DNA of 25,229 bases from Proteobacteria bacterium UBA5122 (GTDB taxonomy: Bacteria > Pseudomonadota > Gammaproteobacteria > Tenderiales > Tenderiaceae), in the NCBI GenBank assembly GCA_002415485.1, contig DHYU01000068.1:29862-55090 (forward strand), in the 5' to 3' direction. The notes beneath the pieces were generated by a model. It ran no database searches. It worked only from the letters and a program-made list of their open reading frames with translations, and was not told the origin of the DNA. Positions 1 through 7,652 of this stretch are shown here, piece after piece. A program made the translations under genes and the position numbers. Numbering within the stretch: position 1 is the first letter of the stretch; each line of letters starts with the position of its first letter.

Positions 1-23
1 TTCGAGTCCAATCGCGCCTACCA
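1..23 (+). tRNA. 3' end of a tRNA, probably tRNA-Val (partial)
   Basis: The window opens inside a tRNA. The first seven bases read as a T-loop (TTCGAGT), followed by a 5-nt T-stem strand, a 7-nt acceptor strand CGCGCCT, discriminator A and encoded CCA. The missing 5' acceptor strand should therefore be AGGCGCG. From memory this matches tRNA-Val(GAC) of pseudomonads, but the anticodon lies outside the window, so the amino acid is an inference. A terminator follows within 10 nt. Confidence 0.75.
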
Positions 24-30
24 GTTTTCA

Positions 31-61
31 AACACCGCGTCTCGACGCGGTGTTTTTGTTT
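31..61 (+). terminator. Rho-independent terminator after the tRNA
   Basis: A perfect 10-bp GC-rich inverted repeat has arms at 32-41 and 44-53, extendable by an A-T pair at 31/54, and a very small loop. A T-rich run TTTTTGTTT follows. It closes the upstream tRNA transcript and leaves only about 50 nt before thrS, so the thrS promoter must lie in that gap or thrS depends on read-through. Confidence 0.85.
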
Positions 62-111
62 GTGGACCCTGCTTGTGGATCCGGTAAGCCAAGATAACTA
101 AGGACATCGCC

Positions 112-2037
112 ATGCCAGTCGTGACTCTGCCCGATGGAAGTGAACGCAAATTTGACCAGCCCGTAACCGTGATGGACGTGGCGACCGATATCGGTCCCGG
201 TCTGGCGAAGGCGACGTTGGCGGGCAAGGTGGATGGCAAACTGGTGGATGCGTCTCATCTGATCGAGACCGATGTCAGTCTGTCGATCGTGACCGAACGC
301 GATGAAGAGGGGCTGGGGATCATTCGCCACTCGGCCGCCCATCTGTTGGCGCAAGCCGTCAAACAACTCTACCCCGAGGCGCAAGTGACCATCGGTCCGG
401 TGATCGACGATGGTTTTTATTACGACTTCTCATACTCCAAAGGGTTTACGCCGGACGATATGGCGGCAATCGAGAAGCGTATGGAGGCCCTGGCGGAGCA
501 GGATATCCCGGTCGAGCGTTCAGTGATGATGCGCGATGATGCGACCAAGTTCTTCCGTGACATGGGCGAGGCATACAAGGCGGAGATCATCGCCAGCATC
601 CCGGGCAACGAAGAGATTTCACTCTATCGCCAAGGCGATTTCATCGATTTGTGCCGTGGCCCGCATGTGCCATCCACCGGCAAGCTCAAGGCCGTTAAGC
701 TGATGAAGCTGGCGGGTGCCTACTGGCGCGGCGATTCGAAAAACGAAATGTTGCAGCGCGTGTACGGTACCGCGTGGACCAACAAGAAAGACCTGAAGGC
801 CTATCTGCATCGTTTGGAAGAGGCGGAAAAGCGAGACCATCGCCGCATCGGCAAACAGCTGGGTCTGTTTCATACCCAGGAAGAGGCGCCGGGCATGGTG
901 TTCTGGCACGACAACGGCTGGAAGATCTATCAGGCAGTCGAACAGTATGTGCGCCAAAAGCTGCGCGAGAATGATTATCAGGAAGTGCGCACGCCGCAGA
1001 TGGTCGATCGCAGTCTGTGGGAAAAGTCCGGTCACTGGGACAAGTTCCAGGACATGATGTTTACCACGCACTCCGAAAACCGCGATTACGCGGTCAAGCC
1101 GATGAACTGCCCATGTCACGTGCAGATCTATAACAACGGCCTGCACAGCTATCGTGACCTGCCGCTGCGGATGGCGGAGTTCGGCTCCTGTCACCGTAAC
1201 GAGCCGTCGGGCACGCTGCATGGTTTGATGCGCGTGCGCAACTTTGTGCAGGACGATGCGCATATCTTCTGTACCGAAGATCAGATTCAATCCGAGGTCT
1301 CGGCCTTTATCGACCTGTTGTATGAGGTCTATGCCGACTTTGGCTTTAACGAGGTCATCATCAAACTGTCGACACGTCCAGAGAATCGCGTTGGTTCTGA
1401 CGAGGTGTGGGACAAGGCCGAGAAGGCGCTGGAAGATGCGCTGAACGCCAAGGGCCTGGCCTGGGATCTGCAGCCGGGTGAGGGGGCGTTTTACGGGCCG
1501 AAGATCGAATTTTCGCTCAAGGACTGTCTTGGCCGGGTATGGCAGTGCGGCACGATCCAGGTCGATTTCTCAATGCCGGGTCGCCTGGGTGCCAGCTATA
1601 TCGACGAGGCCAGTGGCCGTCAGACGCCGGTCATGTTGCACCGTGCGATCCTGGGTTCGCTCGAGCGATTCATCGGTATTCTGATCGAGCAATACGCCGG
1701 GGCCTTCCCGTTATGGTTGGCGCCGACGCAGGTATCGGTGCTGTCGATCACTGATCGGTCACGAGATTTTGCTGAAAACATTGTCAAATCGCTGACTGCG
1801 GCCGGTTTTCGTGCAAAATCCGACTTGAGAAATGAGAAAATTGGCTTTAAAATCCGCGAACATACGCTTGCGCGGGTTCCGTATCTCCTGGTTCTGGGGG
1901 ATAGGGAAGTTGAAAACAATGTAGTGGCCGTACGCTCTCGTGGTGGCGAGGATCTGGGAACGATGTCTGTCGAAGACCTTATCCAGCGCCTGTCAGGCGA
2001 GGTAAAGCGTTACGGCCGCGACGTATTAGAGGATTAA
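112..2037 (+). CDS. thrS: Threonine-tRNA ligase
   Basis: Charges tRNA-Thr with threonine in the cytoplasm. The product is 641 aa, about the E. coli length. It has an N-terminal TGS domain (about 1-61), an editing domain whose metal-type residues are visible as HSAAH (His73, His77) and CRGPH (Cys181, His185), a class II catalytic core (about 240-535) and a C-terminal anticodon-binding domain. The zinc ligands of the active site are present as Cys333, His384 and His510, each offset by one from the E. coli numbering. The ATG at 112 follows AAGGA at 100-104. The gene is first in the thrS-infC-rpmI-rplT-pheST-ihfA block and its stop overlaps the infC start region. E. coli thrS is autoregulated through a long tRNA-like leader; here the leader is only about 50 nt, so that operator cannot be present in the same form. 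Confidence 0.98.
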   Translation: MPVVTLPDGSERKFDQPVTVMDVATDIGPGLAKATLAGKVDGKLVDASHLIETDVSLSIVTERDEEGLGIIRHSAAHLLAQAVKQLYPEAQVTIGPVIDDGFYYDFSYSKGFTPDDMAAIEKRMEALAEQDIPVERSVMMRDDATKFFRDMGEAYKAEIIASIPGNEEISLYRQGDFIDLCRGPHVPSTGKLKAVKLMKLAGAYWRGDSKNEMLQRVYGTAWTNKKDLKAYLHRLEEAEKRDHRRIGKQLGLFHTQEEAPGMVFWHDNGWKIYQAVEQYVRQKLRENDYQEVRTPQMVDRSLWEKSGHWDKFQDMMFTTHSENRDYAVKPMNCPCHVQIYNNGLHSYRDLPLRMAEFGSCHRNEPSGTLHGLMRVRNFVQDDAHIFCTEDQIQSEVSAFIDLLYEVYADFGFNEVIIKLSTRPENRVGSDEVWDKAEKALEDALNAKGLAWDLQPGEGAFYGPKIEFSLKDCLGRVWQCGTIQVDFSMPGRLGASYIDEASGRQTPVMLHRAILGSLERFIGILIEQYAGAFPLWLAPTQVSVLSITDRSRDFAENIVKSLTAAGFRAKSDLRNEKIGFKIREHTLARVPYLLVLGDREVENNVVAVRSRGGEDLGTMSVEDLIQRLSGEVKRYGRDVLED

Positions 2038-2041
2038 GAGA

Positions 2042-2569
2042 ATCGCTGCTTCTGACAAGAAAGTAAGGGTAAACGGGGAAATCAACTGTCCCGAGGTTCG
2101 CCTGATCGGTGCCGAAGGTGAGATGGTCGGTGTGATGTCTGCGCGTCAGGCATTGCAGGTTGCCGAAGAGGCTGAGCTTGATTTGGTGGAAATCTCACCA
2201 AATGCGTCGCCCCCAGTGTGCCGCGTCATGGACTATGGCAAGTATGTTTTCGAAGAAAACAAAAAGCGCCAGGCGGCCAAGAAGAAGCAGAAACAGATCC
2301 AGGTTAAGGAAATCAAGTTCCGTCCTGGCACTGAAGAGGGCGATTACCAGGTGAAGTTACGTAACTTGGTGAAGTTTCTCTCTGAAGGTGACAAGGCCAA
2401 AATCACCCTGCGTTTTCGCGGGCGTGAAATGGCCCACCAGGAATTGGGCATGAATTTGCTTAAGCGTTTGGAGACTGATCTGGCTGAGTTCGGTCAGGTG
2501 GAGCAGTTTCCAAAGATGGAAGGTAGGCAGATGGTTATGGTGTTAACACCAAAGAAAAAGGTCGCTTAA
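2042..2569 (+). CDS. infC: Translation initiation factor IF-3
   Basis: IF-3 binds the 30S subunit, blocks premature 50S joining and proofreads initiator tRNA and start codon. The N-domain (VRLIGAEGEM, VEISPNASPPVCR, MDYGKY), the lysine-rich linker and the C-domain (FRPGTEEGDYQVK, RFRGREMAHQ) are all present. The first in-frame ATG, at 2123, would remove the family's N-terminal strand. Reading upstream in frame gives conserved sequence back to ATC at 2042 (AAS-DKKVRVNGEI) or ATT at 2033, which overlaps the thrS stop. Rare AUU/AUC starts are characteristic of infC and underlie its autoregulation in E. coli. I chose ATC 2042 (175 aa) because AGAGG at 2028-2032 is 9 nt upstream; ATT 2033 would give 178 aa and resembles the E. 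coli ATTAA context. The gene is certain; the start is not. Confidence 0.95.
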   Translation: MAASDKKVRVNGEINCPEVRLIGAEGEMVGVMSARQALQVAEEAELDLVEISPNASPPVCRVMDYGKYVFEENKKRQAAKKKQKQIQVKEIKFRPGTEEGDYQVKLRNLVKFLSEGDKAKITLRFRGREMAHQELGMNLLKRLETDLAEFGQVEQFPKMEGRQMVMVLTPKKKVA

Positions 2570-2626
2570 CAGTCGTTAAGTCCTTACCTACTCGCCGCTG
2601 ATATTTACTATTTGGAGAACTAGAAG

Positions 2627-2824
2627 ATGCCAAAGATGAAGTCTAACCGAGGCGCTGCAAAACGTTTCCGTGCCAATGGGGCCGGTAAGTTCAAACGCAA
2701 TCAGAGCTTTCGTCGACATATCCTGACCAAAAAGAGCACCAAGCGTAAGCGTCAGCTGCGCGGCGCCTCACTGGTCTGCGCTGCTGATACCCCAGCATTG
2801 CGCCGTATGTTGCCTTACAGCTAA
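2627..2824 (+). CDS. rpmI: 50S ribosomal protein L35
   Basis: A 65-aa, strongly basic protein starting MPKMKSNRGAAKRF, the standard L35 N-terminus; it is a structural component of the large ribosomal subunit. The ATG follows GGAG at 2614-2617. It lies 57 nt after infC and 24 nt before rplT in the usual infC-rpmI-rplT order. In E. coli L20 represses this operon translationally through a pseudoknot in the infC-rpmI region. The short spacer here leaves room for a compact L20 site, but I could not recognise one by eye. Confidence 0.98.
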   Translation: MPKMKSNRGAAKRFRANGAGKFKRNQSFRRHILTKKSTKRKRQLRGASLVCAADTPALRRMLPYS

Positions 2825-2848
2825 TTGATAAGTTTGGAGTAGAGAACC

Positions 2849-3202
2849 ATGGCAAGAGTTAAACGCGGTGTAACCGCACGTGCAAAACATAAAAAGGTAA
2901 TCGCCCAAGCAAAGGGCTACCGTGGTCGTCGTAAGAACGTCTACCGCGTAGCTGTACAAGCGGTAACCAAAGCAGGTCAATATGCATACCGTGACCGTCG
3001 TCAACGTAAGCGTCAATTCCGCGCTCTGTGGATTGCACGTATCAACGCTGGCGCACGTGAGTGTGGTTTGTCATACAGCCGCATGATCAATGGCCTGAAG
3101 AAGGCTGCGATCGAGATCGATCGTAAGATCCTGGCGGACCTGGCTGTGTTCGATAAGGTTGCTTTTAGCGCATTGGCAGAAAAAGCCAAGGCCAGCCTCT
3201 AA
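2849..3202 (+). CDS. rplT: 50S ribosomal protein L20
   Basis: A 117-aa, very basic protein beginning MARVKRGVTARAKHKK, with the family block GYRGRRKNVYRVA and the C-terminal globular part (RDRRQRKRQFRALWI, INAGARECGLSYS). It is a primary 23S rRNA-binding assembly protein and the likely translational repressor of its own operon. The ATG at 2849 follows GGAG at 2836-2839. It is the last gene before a strong terminator at 3260-3291, so pheST may be transcribed partly from its own promoter. Confidence 0.98.
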   Translation: MARVKRGVTARAKHKKVIAQAKGYRGRRKNVYRVAVQAVTKAGQYAYRDRRQRKRQFRALWIARINAGARECGLSYSRMINGLKKAAIEIDRKILADLAVFDKVAFSALAEKAKASL

Positions 3203-3259
3203 GAGTATCGAATACGCCGCCCGACGGTCTTGCGGCCGTGGGTGTGTAAGCTTGAAGAG

Positions 3260-3291
3260 AAGGGGAAGGCCTGGGCCTTCCCCTTTTTTTG
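3260..3291 (+). terminator. Strong terminator between rplT and pheS
   Basis: A perfect 12-bp inverted repeat (arms 3260-3271 and 3274-3285) runs directly into a T tract ending at 3290. In E. coli this gap holds the Phe-rich pheM leader peptide and an attenuator. Here I find no Phe-codon-rich open frame ahead of the hairpin, so it reads as a plain terminator rather than a leader-peptide attenuator. Confidence 0.85.
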
Positions 3292-3359
3292 GTTTAGACC
3301 TTTGCGATGGCCTCTAAGCCTTTTGCGACAGCATCTAACAAAGAATCGAGGATATACGC

Positions 3360-4376
3360 GTGCAGGAGTTATCGACATTAAGCCAGGCAGCTTCTCAGGC
3401 TGTGGCTGCAGCGACTGATCTGAATGAACTGGATCAGGTGCGGGTGCAGTATCTGGGGAAAAAAGGCTCGTTAACCCAGTTTTTAAAGCAGCTCGGTGAT
3501 CTGCCGCCAGAGGAACGTCCCAAGGTAGGACAGGCGGTGAATGACGCCAAGCAGGTCCTGCAGGACGAGATCAATGCGCGCCGTGATGAATTGCAGCAAT
3601 CGGCCTTGAATAGCAAGCTTGAGGCCGAGAAGATCGATGTCACGCTGCCGGGCCGTGGCCAGGAGGCCGGTTGTATCCATCCCGTGACACGGACGATGGA
3701 TCGTATCCGTAATTATTTTTCACATGCCGGTTTCGATATCGCCGAAGGGCCGGAGATCGAAACGGATCACTATAACTTTACTGCGTTGAACATCCCGGAG
3801 ACCCATCCGGCGCGTGCGATGCATGATACGTTTTATGTGCAGGATGGCGTGTTGTTGCGCACGCATACCTCGCCGGTGCAGGTGCGTGTCATGGAAAATA
3901 ACGAGCCGCCGCTGCGCGTGATTGCGCCCGGTCGTGTATATCGTTGTGACTCCGATGTGACACACACGCCGATGTTTCATCAGGTGGAAGGGTTCATGGT
4001 CGATGAGAATGTGACCTTTGCCCATCTCAAGGGCATGCTCAACGACTTCCTGCGTTATTACTTTGAACAGGACTTGGAGACGCGTTTCCGTCCATCCTAT
4101 TTTCCGTTCACTGAGCCATCGGCCGAGGTCGATATCCAGTGCGTCATGTGCCAGGGCGAGGGTTGTCGCGTCTGTAGCCACACCGGTTGGCTGGAGGTGT
4201 TGGGCTGCGGCATGATCCATCCCAAGGTGCTGGCCAGTGTCGGCATCGATAGCGAGCGCTACACCGGTTTTGCCTTTGGCATGGGTGTGGAGCGTTTGAC
4301 CATGCTGCGTTACGGCGTGAATGACCTGCGTTTGTTCTTTGAGAACGATCTGCGTTTTCTGTCTCAATTCAAATAG
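3360..4376 (+). CDS. pheS: Phenylalanine-tRNA ligase alpha subunit
   Basis: Catalytic subunit of the (alpha-beta)2 phenylalanyl-tRNA synthetase. The protein is 338 aa, slightly longer than the 327 aa of E. coli. It has an N-terminal coiled coil that binds tRNA (about 1-90) and the class II core, with HPVTRTMDRI, motif 2 around RVYRCDSDVTHTP and FHQVEGF, FTEPSAEVDI, and the motif 3 loop GFAFGMGVERLTML near the C-terminus. A small Cys-rich insert, CVMCQGEGCRVC, precedes motif 3 as in other gammaproteobacterial PheS. The start is GTG at 3360, 7 nt after GAGGA at 3348-3352. pheT begins 19 nt after the stop. Confidence 0.98.
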   Translation: MQELSTLSQAASQAVAAATDLNELDQVRVQYLGKKGSLTQFLKQLGDLPPEERPKVGQAVNDAKQVLQDEINARRDELQQSALNSKLEAEKIDVTLPGRGQEAGCIHPVTRTMDRIRNYFSHAGFDIAEGPEIETDHYNFTALNIPETHPARAMHDTFYVQDGVLLRTHTSPVQVRVMENNEPPLRVIAPGRVYRCDSDVTHTPMFHQVEGFMVDENVTFAHLKGMLNDFLRYYFEQDLETRFRPSYFPFTEPSAEVDIQCVMCQGEGCRVCSHTGWLEVLGCGMIHPKVLASVGIDSERYTGFAFGMGVERLTMLRYGVNDLRLFFENDLRFLSQFK

Positions 4377-4395
4377 CCTTATCTCCGGGTGATAC

Positions 4396-6771
4396 ATGAA
4401 ATTTAATGAACAATGGTTGCGCGAGTGGGTAAACCCCGCCGTTGATACACAGACTTTGTCTCACCAGCTGACGATGCTGGGCCTGGAAGTGGATGCGATT
4501 GAACCCGTTGCCGCAGCGTTTAGTGGCGTGGTTGTGGGCGAAGTGTTGTCGGTTGAGCCTCATCCAGACGCTGACAAGCTGCGTGTTTGTCGCGTCAATG
4601 TCGGTGAGGCCGAGGCATTACAGATCGTCTGCGGTGCGGCCAACGTGGCGGCAGGTATGCGCGTGCCCGCGGCCTTGATTGGCGCGGAGTTACCTGGTCT
4701 GAAGATCAAAAAATCCAAACTGCGTGGTGTCGAGTCGTTTGGCATGTTGTGTTCGGCAGCCGAGCTTGGCTTGGCCGAATCGGCGAGTGGTTTGTTGCCC
4801 TTGCCTGTAGATGCGGCCCCAGGCACGTGTATCCGCGAGTATTTGAAACTCGATGATGTGGCGATCGAGATCGGTCTGACGCCGAACCGGGCTGATTGCC
4901 TTAGCGTGGCGGGCATCGCCCGTGAGGCGGCGGTCGTGAACAAAATGCCGCTGCAGGCATTGAATGTATCTCCTGTCGCGCCGACGATAGATGAGCGTTT
5001 TTCCGTATCAGTAGAAGTATCAACTGCGTGTCCTCGTTACCTGGGGCGTGTGATCAAGGGCATTAATGCTCAGGCGGAAACACCGCTGTGGATGCGTGAG
5101 CGTCTGCGTCGCTGTGGTCTGCGCAGCATCAGCCCGACGGTTGATGTCACCAACTATGTGTTGTTGGAGCTGGGGCAGCCGATGCATGCCTTCGACTTGA
5201 ATAAGCTGTCTGGCGGTATTCAGGTGCGCATGGCACAGCAGGGCGAGACATTGAAACTGCTGGATGGCCAGGATGTCACACTCAATGCCGAGACACTGGT
5301 GATCGCCGATGCCAATGGGCCGGTGGCGATGGCCGGTATTATGGGCGGCGATGAGAGTGCGGTTGCCGATGACACGACCAACATCTTCCTCGAGAGTGCA
5401 TTTTTCGCACCGCTGGCCATCGTCGGCAAGGCGCGGGGTTATGGCCTGCATACTGATTCATCGCACCGCTTTGAACGCGGCGTAGATCCGGAGCTGGCAC
5501 CAAAGGCGATGGAGCGTGCGACCCAATTATTGCTGGAGATCGTGGGCGGTGCTGCAGGTCCGGTGGTTGAGGTCTGCCACCACGAGGCACTGCCTGCGCG
5601 TCCGTCGATCCGTCTGCGTCGTGAACGTATTCAACGTCTGTTGGGCTTTGATGCGCCTGCGCAGGACGTGCGCGATATGCTGGCATCATTGCAAATGAAG
5701 GTGGAAGAGACGGCCGATGGCTGGCAGGTCGTGCCACCGAGCTTTCGCTTCGATATCGAGATCGAGGCAGATCTGATCGAAGAAATTGGTCGTATCTACG
5801 GTTACACTCAATTGCCGACCGAACTGCCGGTTGCTAATTTGCGCGTCAATCTGCCGCAAGAGGCCTTGGTCGATGACAGTGCAATGCGCAAGATTATGAC
5901 GCAGCGCGGCTACCTCGAGGCGATTACGTATAGCTTTGTTGATCCTGGGCTACAGGCGCTGATCGAGCCAGAGCAAAAGGCAATCAATCTGGCCAACCCG
6001 ATTTCTGCGGATATGAGTCAGATGCGCACCAGTTTATGGCCTGGTTTGTTGCAGGCGGTAAGCTATAACTATAAGCGTCAGCAGTCCCGCGTGCGTTTGT
6101 TTGAGATCGGGCTCAAATACTCGCTGCAACAGAATGAAATAAAAGAGAAAAACTTCATTGCGGGTGTGATCACCGGTGCAGTTGCCCCGGAGCAATGGGG
6201 GCAGCCGACGGCCAAGGCGGACTTTTTTGATGTCAAGGCAGATGTAGAAGCGTTGCTGGATGTGACGGCGCGTCGGCAGGCGTTTGAATTTCGCGCTGCG
6301 ACTCATCCCGCATTACACCCTGGGCAATGTGCGGATATCATCGCTCCAGGTGGGGAGACAATTGGCCGGATAGGGGCACTGCATCCGTCTATTCAATTGA
6401 AATTAGGTATAAAACAACCTGTTTTTATTTTTGAAATTGCCGTTAACGAGCTTAGGGCGGCGCGTTTGCCAAAGTTTGAGAGCATGTCCAAGTTTCCGGC
6501 GATCCGCCGCGATTTGGCCTTGGTGGTCGATAACGAGGTCTCTGCCCAGCGTGTCCAGGCAACCATCCGCGATGTGGCGGGCGATTGCCTGACTAATTTG
6601 CAGTTGTTTGATGTGTATAGTGGCGAAGGTGTTGAATCCGGTAGGAAAAGTCTGGCACTGGGCTTGACCTTTCAGGACAGTTCGCGCACCCTTACGGATG
6701 AGGAGATCGAAGGGATGCTAGAGACAATACTAAGCCAATTGAATCAGAAGCTTAATGCATCGCTGAGGTGA
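4396..6771 (+). CDS. pheT: Phenylalanine-tRNA ligase beta subunit
   Basis: Editing and tRNA-binding subunit of PheRS, 791 aa against 795 in E. coli. In order it has the N-terminal piece MKFNEQWLREWVNP, an EMAP/OB-type tRNA-binding domain (about 40-150, HPDADKLRVC), the B3/B4 editing domain (about 210-385, TPNRADCLSV before it, HRFERGVDPE within), the B5 domain (about 405-475), a catalytic-like module (IEEIGRIYGY onward) and a C-terminal FDX-ACB anticodon-binding domain (about 695-790, FPAIRRDLALVV). The ribosome binding site is weak, which suggests coupling to pheS. ihfA follows after 28 nt. Confidence 0.98.
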   Translation: MKFNEQWLREWVNPAVDTQTLSHQLTMLGLEVDAIEPVAAAFSGVVVGEVLSVEPHPDADKLRVCRVNVGEAEALQIVCGAANVAAGMRVPAALIGAELPGLKIKKSKLRGVESFGMLCSAAELGLAESASGLLPLPVDAAPGTCIREYLKLDDVAIEIGLTPNRADCLSVAGIAREAAVVNKMPLQALNVSPVAPTIDERFSVSVEVSTACPRYLGRVIKGINAQAETPLWMRERLRRCGLRSISPTVDVTNYVLLELGQPMHAFDLNKLSGGIQVRMAQQGETLKLLDGQDVTLNAETLVIADANGPVAMAGIMGGDESAVADDTTNIFLESAFFAPLAIVGKARGYGLHTDSSHRFERGVDPELAPKAMERATQLLLEIVGGAAGPVVEVCHHEALPARPSIRLRRERIQRLLGFDAPAQDVRDMLASLQMKVEETADGWQVVPPSFRFDIEIEADLIEEIGRIYGYTQLPTELPVANLRVNLPQEALVDDSAMRKIMTQRGYLEAITYSFVDPGLQALIEPEQKAINLANPISADMSQMRTSLWPGLLQAVSYNYKRQQSRVRLFEIGLKYSLQQNEIKEKNFIAGVITGAVAPEQWGQPTAKADFFDVKADVEALLDVTARRQAFEFRAATHPALHPGQCADIIAPGGETIGRIGALHPSIQLKLGIKQPVFIFEIAVNELRAARLPKFESMSKFPAIRRDLALVVDNEVSAQRVQATIRDVAGDCLTNLQLFDVYSGEGVESGRKSLALGLTFQDSSRTLTDEEIEGMLETILSQLNQKLNASLR

Positions 6772-6799
6772 TGATCTATAAGTATAAAGAGAGTGGATT

Positions 6800-7105
6800 A
6801 TGGCGCTGACAAAGGCAGAAATGGCTGAAAAACTCTTTGAAGAGTTGGGGTTGAATAAGCGCGAGGCAAAGGAACTTGTCGAAATGTTTTTTGAAGAGGT
6901 CCGGGGGGCCCTCGAAAACGGCAGACAGGTAAAATTGTCCGGCTTTGGGAATTTTAATTTACGCGATAAAAAAGAACGTCCGGGACGTAACCCGAAAACG
7001 GGTGAAGAGATCCCGATTACTGCGCGTCGCGTGGTGACGTTCCATCCTGGTCAGAAGTTAAAGGCGAGAGTAGAGGCGTATGCTGGAAGCAGGGAACAAC
7101 AGTGA
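6800..7105 (+). CDS. ihfA: Integration host factor alpha subunit
   Basis: A 101-aa HU/IHF-family protein that pairs with IhfB to bend DNA at specific sites, acting in transcription, recombination and replication. The start MALTKAEMAEKLFEELGLNKREA, the core KLSGFGNF, the DNA-arm tip GRNPKTGEEIPITARRVV (with the intercalating proline) and the C-terminal LKARVEAY are typical of the alpha rather than the beta chain. Its position directly after pheT is the standard gammaproteobacterial placement of ihfA. The last 26 nt overlap the next gene. Confidence 0.97.
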   Translation: MALTKAEMAEKLFEELGLNKREAKELVEMFFEEVRGALENGRQVKLSGFGNFNLRDKKERPGRNPKTGEEIPITARRVVTFHPGQKLKARVEAYAGSREQQ

Positions 7106-7436
7106 GTTACCGGCGATCCCGGCGAAGCGTTATTTCACCATCGGTGAGGTAAGTGATCTTTGCGGGGTGAAGCCACATGTGCTGCGTTATTGGGAGCAGG
7201 AATTCCCGCAGCTGAAACCGTTGAAGCGACGTGGTAATCGTCGTTATTACCAACGTCACGACGTGATCATGATTCGCCAGATCCGTGGTCTGTTGTATGA
7301 ACAGGGCTTTACGATCGGTGGTGCGCGGTTACAGCTATCCGGTGATGATGCCAAAACAGACATTACTCACAGCCTGGAGTTGATCCAGCAAATGCGTCGT
7401 GATTTGGAAGATGTACTTGAGGCCCTGAAGCACTAA
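7080..7436 (+). CDS. Small MerR-family DNA-binding regulator
   Basis: A 118-aa protein with a winged-helix MerR DNA-binding domain (about 17-85: YFTIGEVSDLCGV, LRYWEQEFP, RRGNRRYYQRHDV) followed by a short helical, probably coiled-coil, tail. It lacks the metal-binding cysteines or effector domain of classical MerR sensors, so it may be a constitutive or structural DNA binder. The ATG at 7080 lies 26 nt inside ihfA with AGAGG 3 nt upstream, implying translational coupling. A MerR-type gene in this position after ihfA is widespread in pseudomonads and relatives (established by synteny, from memory); its targets are not known to me. A terminator follows. Confidence 0.88.
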   Translation: MLEAGNNSELPAIPAKRYFTIGEVSDLCGVKPHVLRYWEQEFPQLKPLKRRGNRRYYQRHDVIMIRQIRGLLYEQGFTIGGARLQLSGDDAKTDITHSLELIQQMRRDLEDVLEALKH

Positions 7437-7473
7437 TTACACCGAATTTGCCGAAGATTTCGGCTAGCGAACC

Positions 7474-7510
7474 AGGCGCTTATGCAGTATGATAAGCGCC
7501 TTCGTTTTTG
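7474..7510 (+). terminator. Rho-independent terminator ending the thrS-ihfA block
   Basis: A perfect 10-bp inverted repeat (arms 7474-7483 and 7492-7501) encloses an 8-nt loop and is followed by TCGTTTTTG. It sits 37 nt after the MerR-like gene and ahead of tRNA-Pro, separating the protein operon from the tRNA. Confidence 0.75.
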
Positions 7511-7543
7511 GGATTCTCCCGAAACGATTTAAGCATTTCTTAA

Positions 7544-7620
7544 CGGGCAGTAGCGCAGTCTGGTAGCGCACCACAATGGGGTTGTGGGGGTCGGAGGTTC
7601 GAATCCTCTCTGCCCGACCA
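7544..7620 (+). tRNA. tRNA-Pro (anticodon GGG)
   Basis: A complete 77-nt cloverleaf. The acceptor CGGGCAG pairs with CTGCCCG, followed by discriminator A and encoded CCA. The D-arm is AGCGCAGTCTGGTAGCGC, the anticodon stem is CCACA/TGTGG with loop ATGGGGT giving anticodon GGG, and the T-arm contains GGTTCGAATCC. It decodes CCC and CCU proline codons. It stands alone, 33 nt from the 3' end of the convergent TRAP operon. Confidence 0.97.
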
Positions 7621-7652
7621 AATCGTCTCTTTCCTCAGTTGTTCAAACTTCT

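Noticed and set aside
2123..2569. infC starting at ATG 2123
   Set aside because: The conserved IF-3 N-terminus continues in frame upstream to the rare start codons at 2042 or 2033, so the ATG is internal.
3230..3418. Short plus-strand frame with several Phe and Trp codons between rplT and pheS, considered as a phe leader peptide
   Set aside because: Its Phe codons come from the terminator hairpin and T tract itself rather than from sequence ahead of it, and it runs out of frame into pheS.
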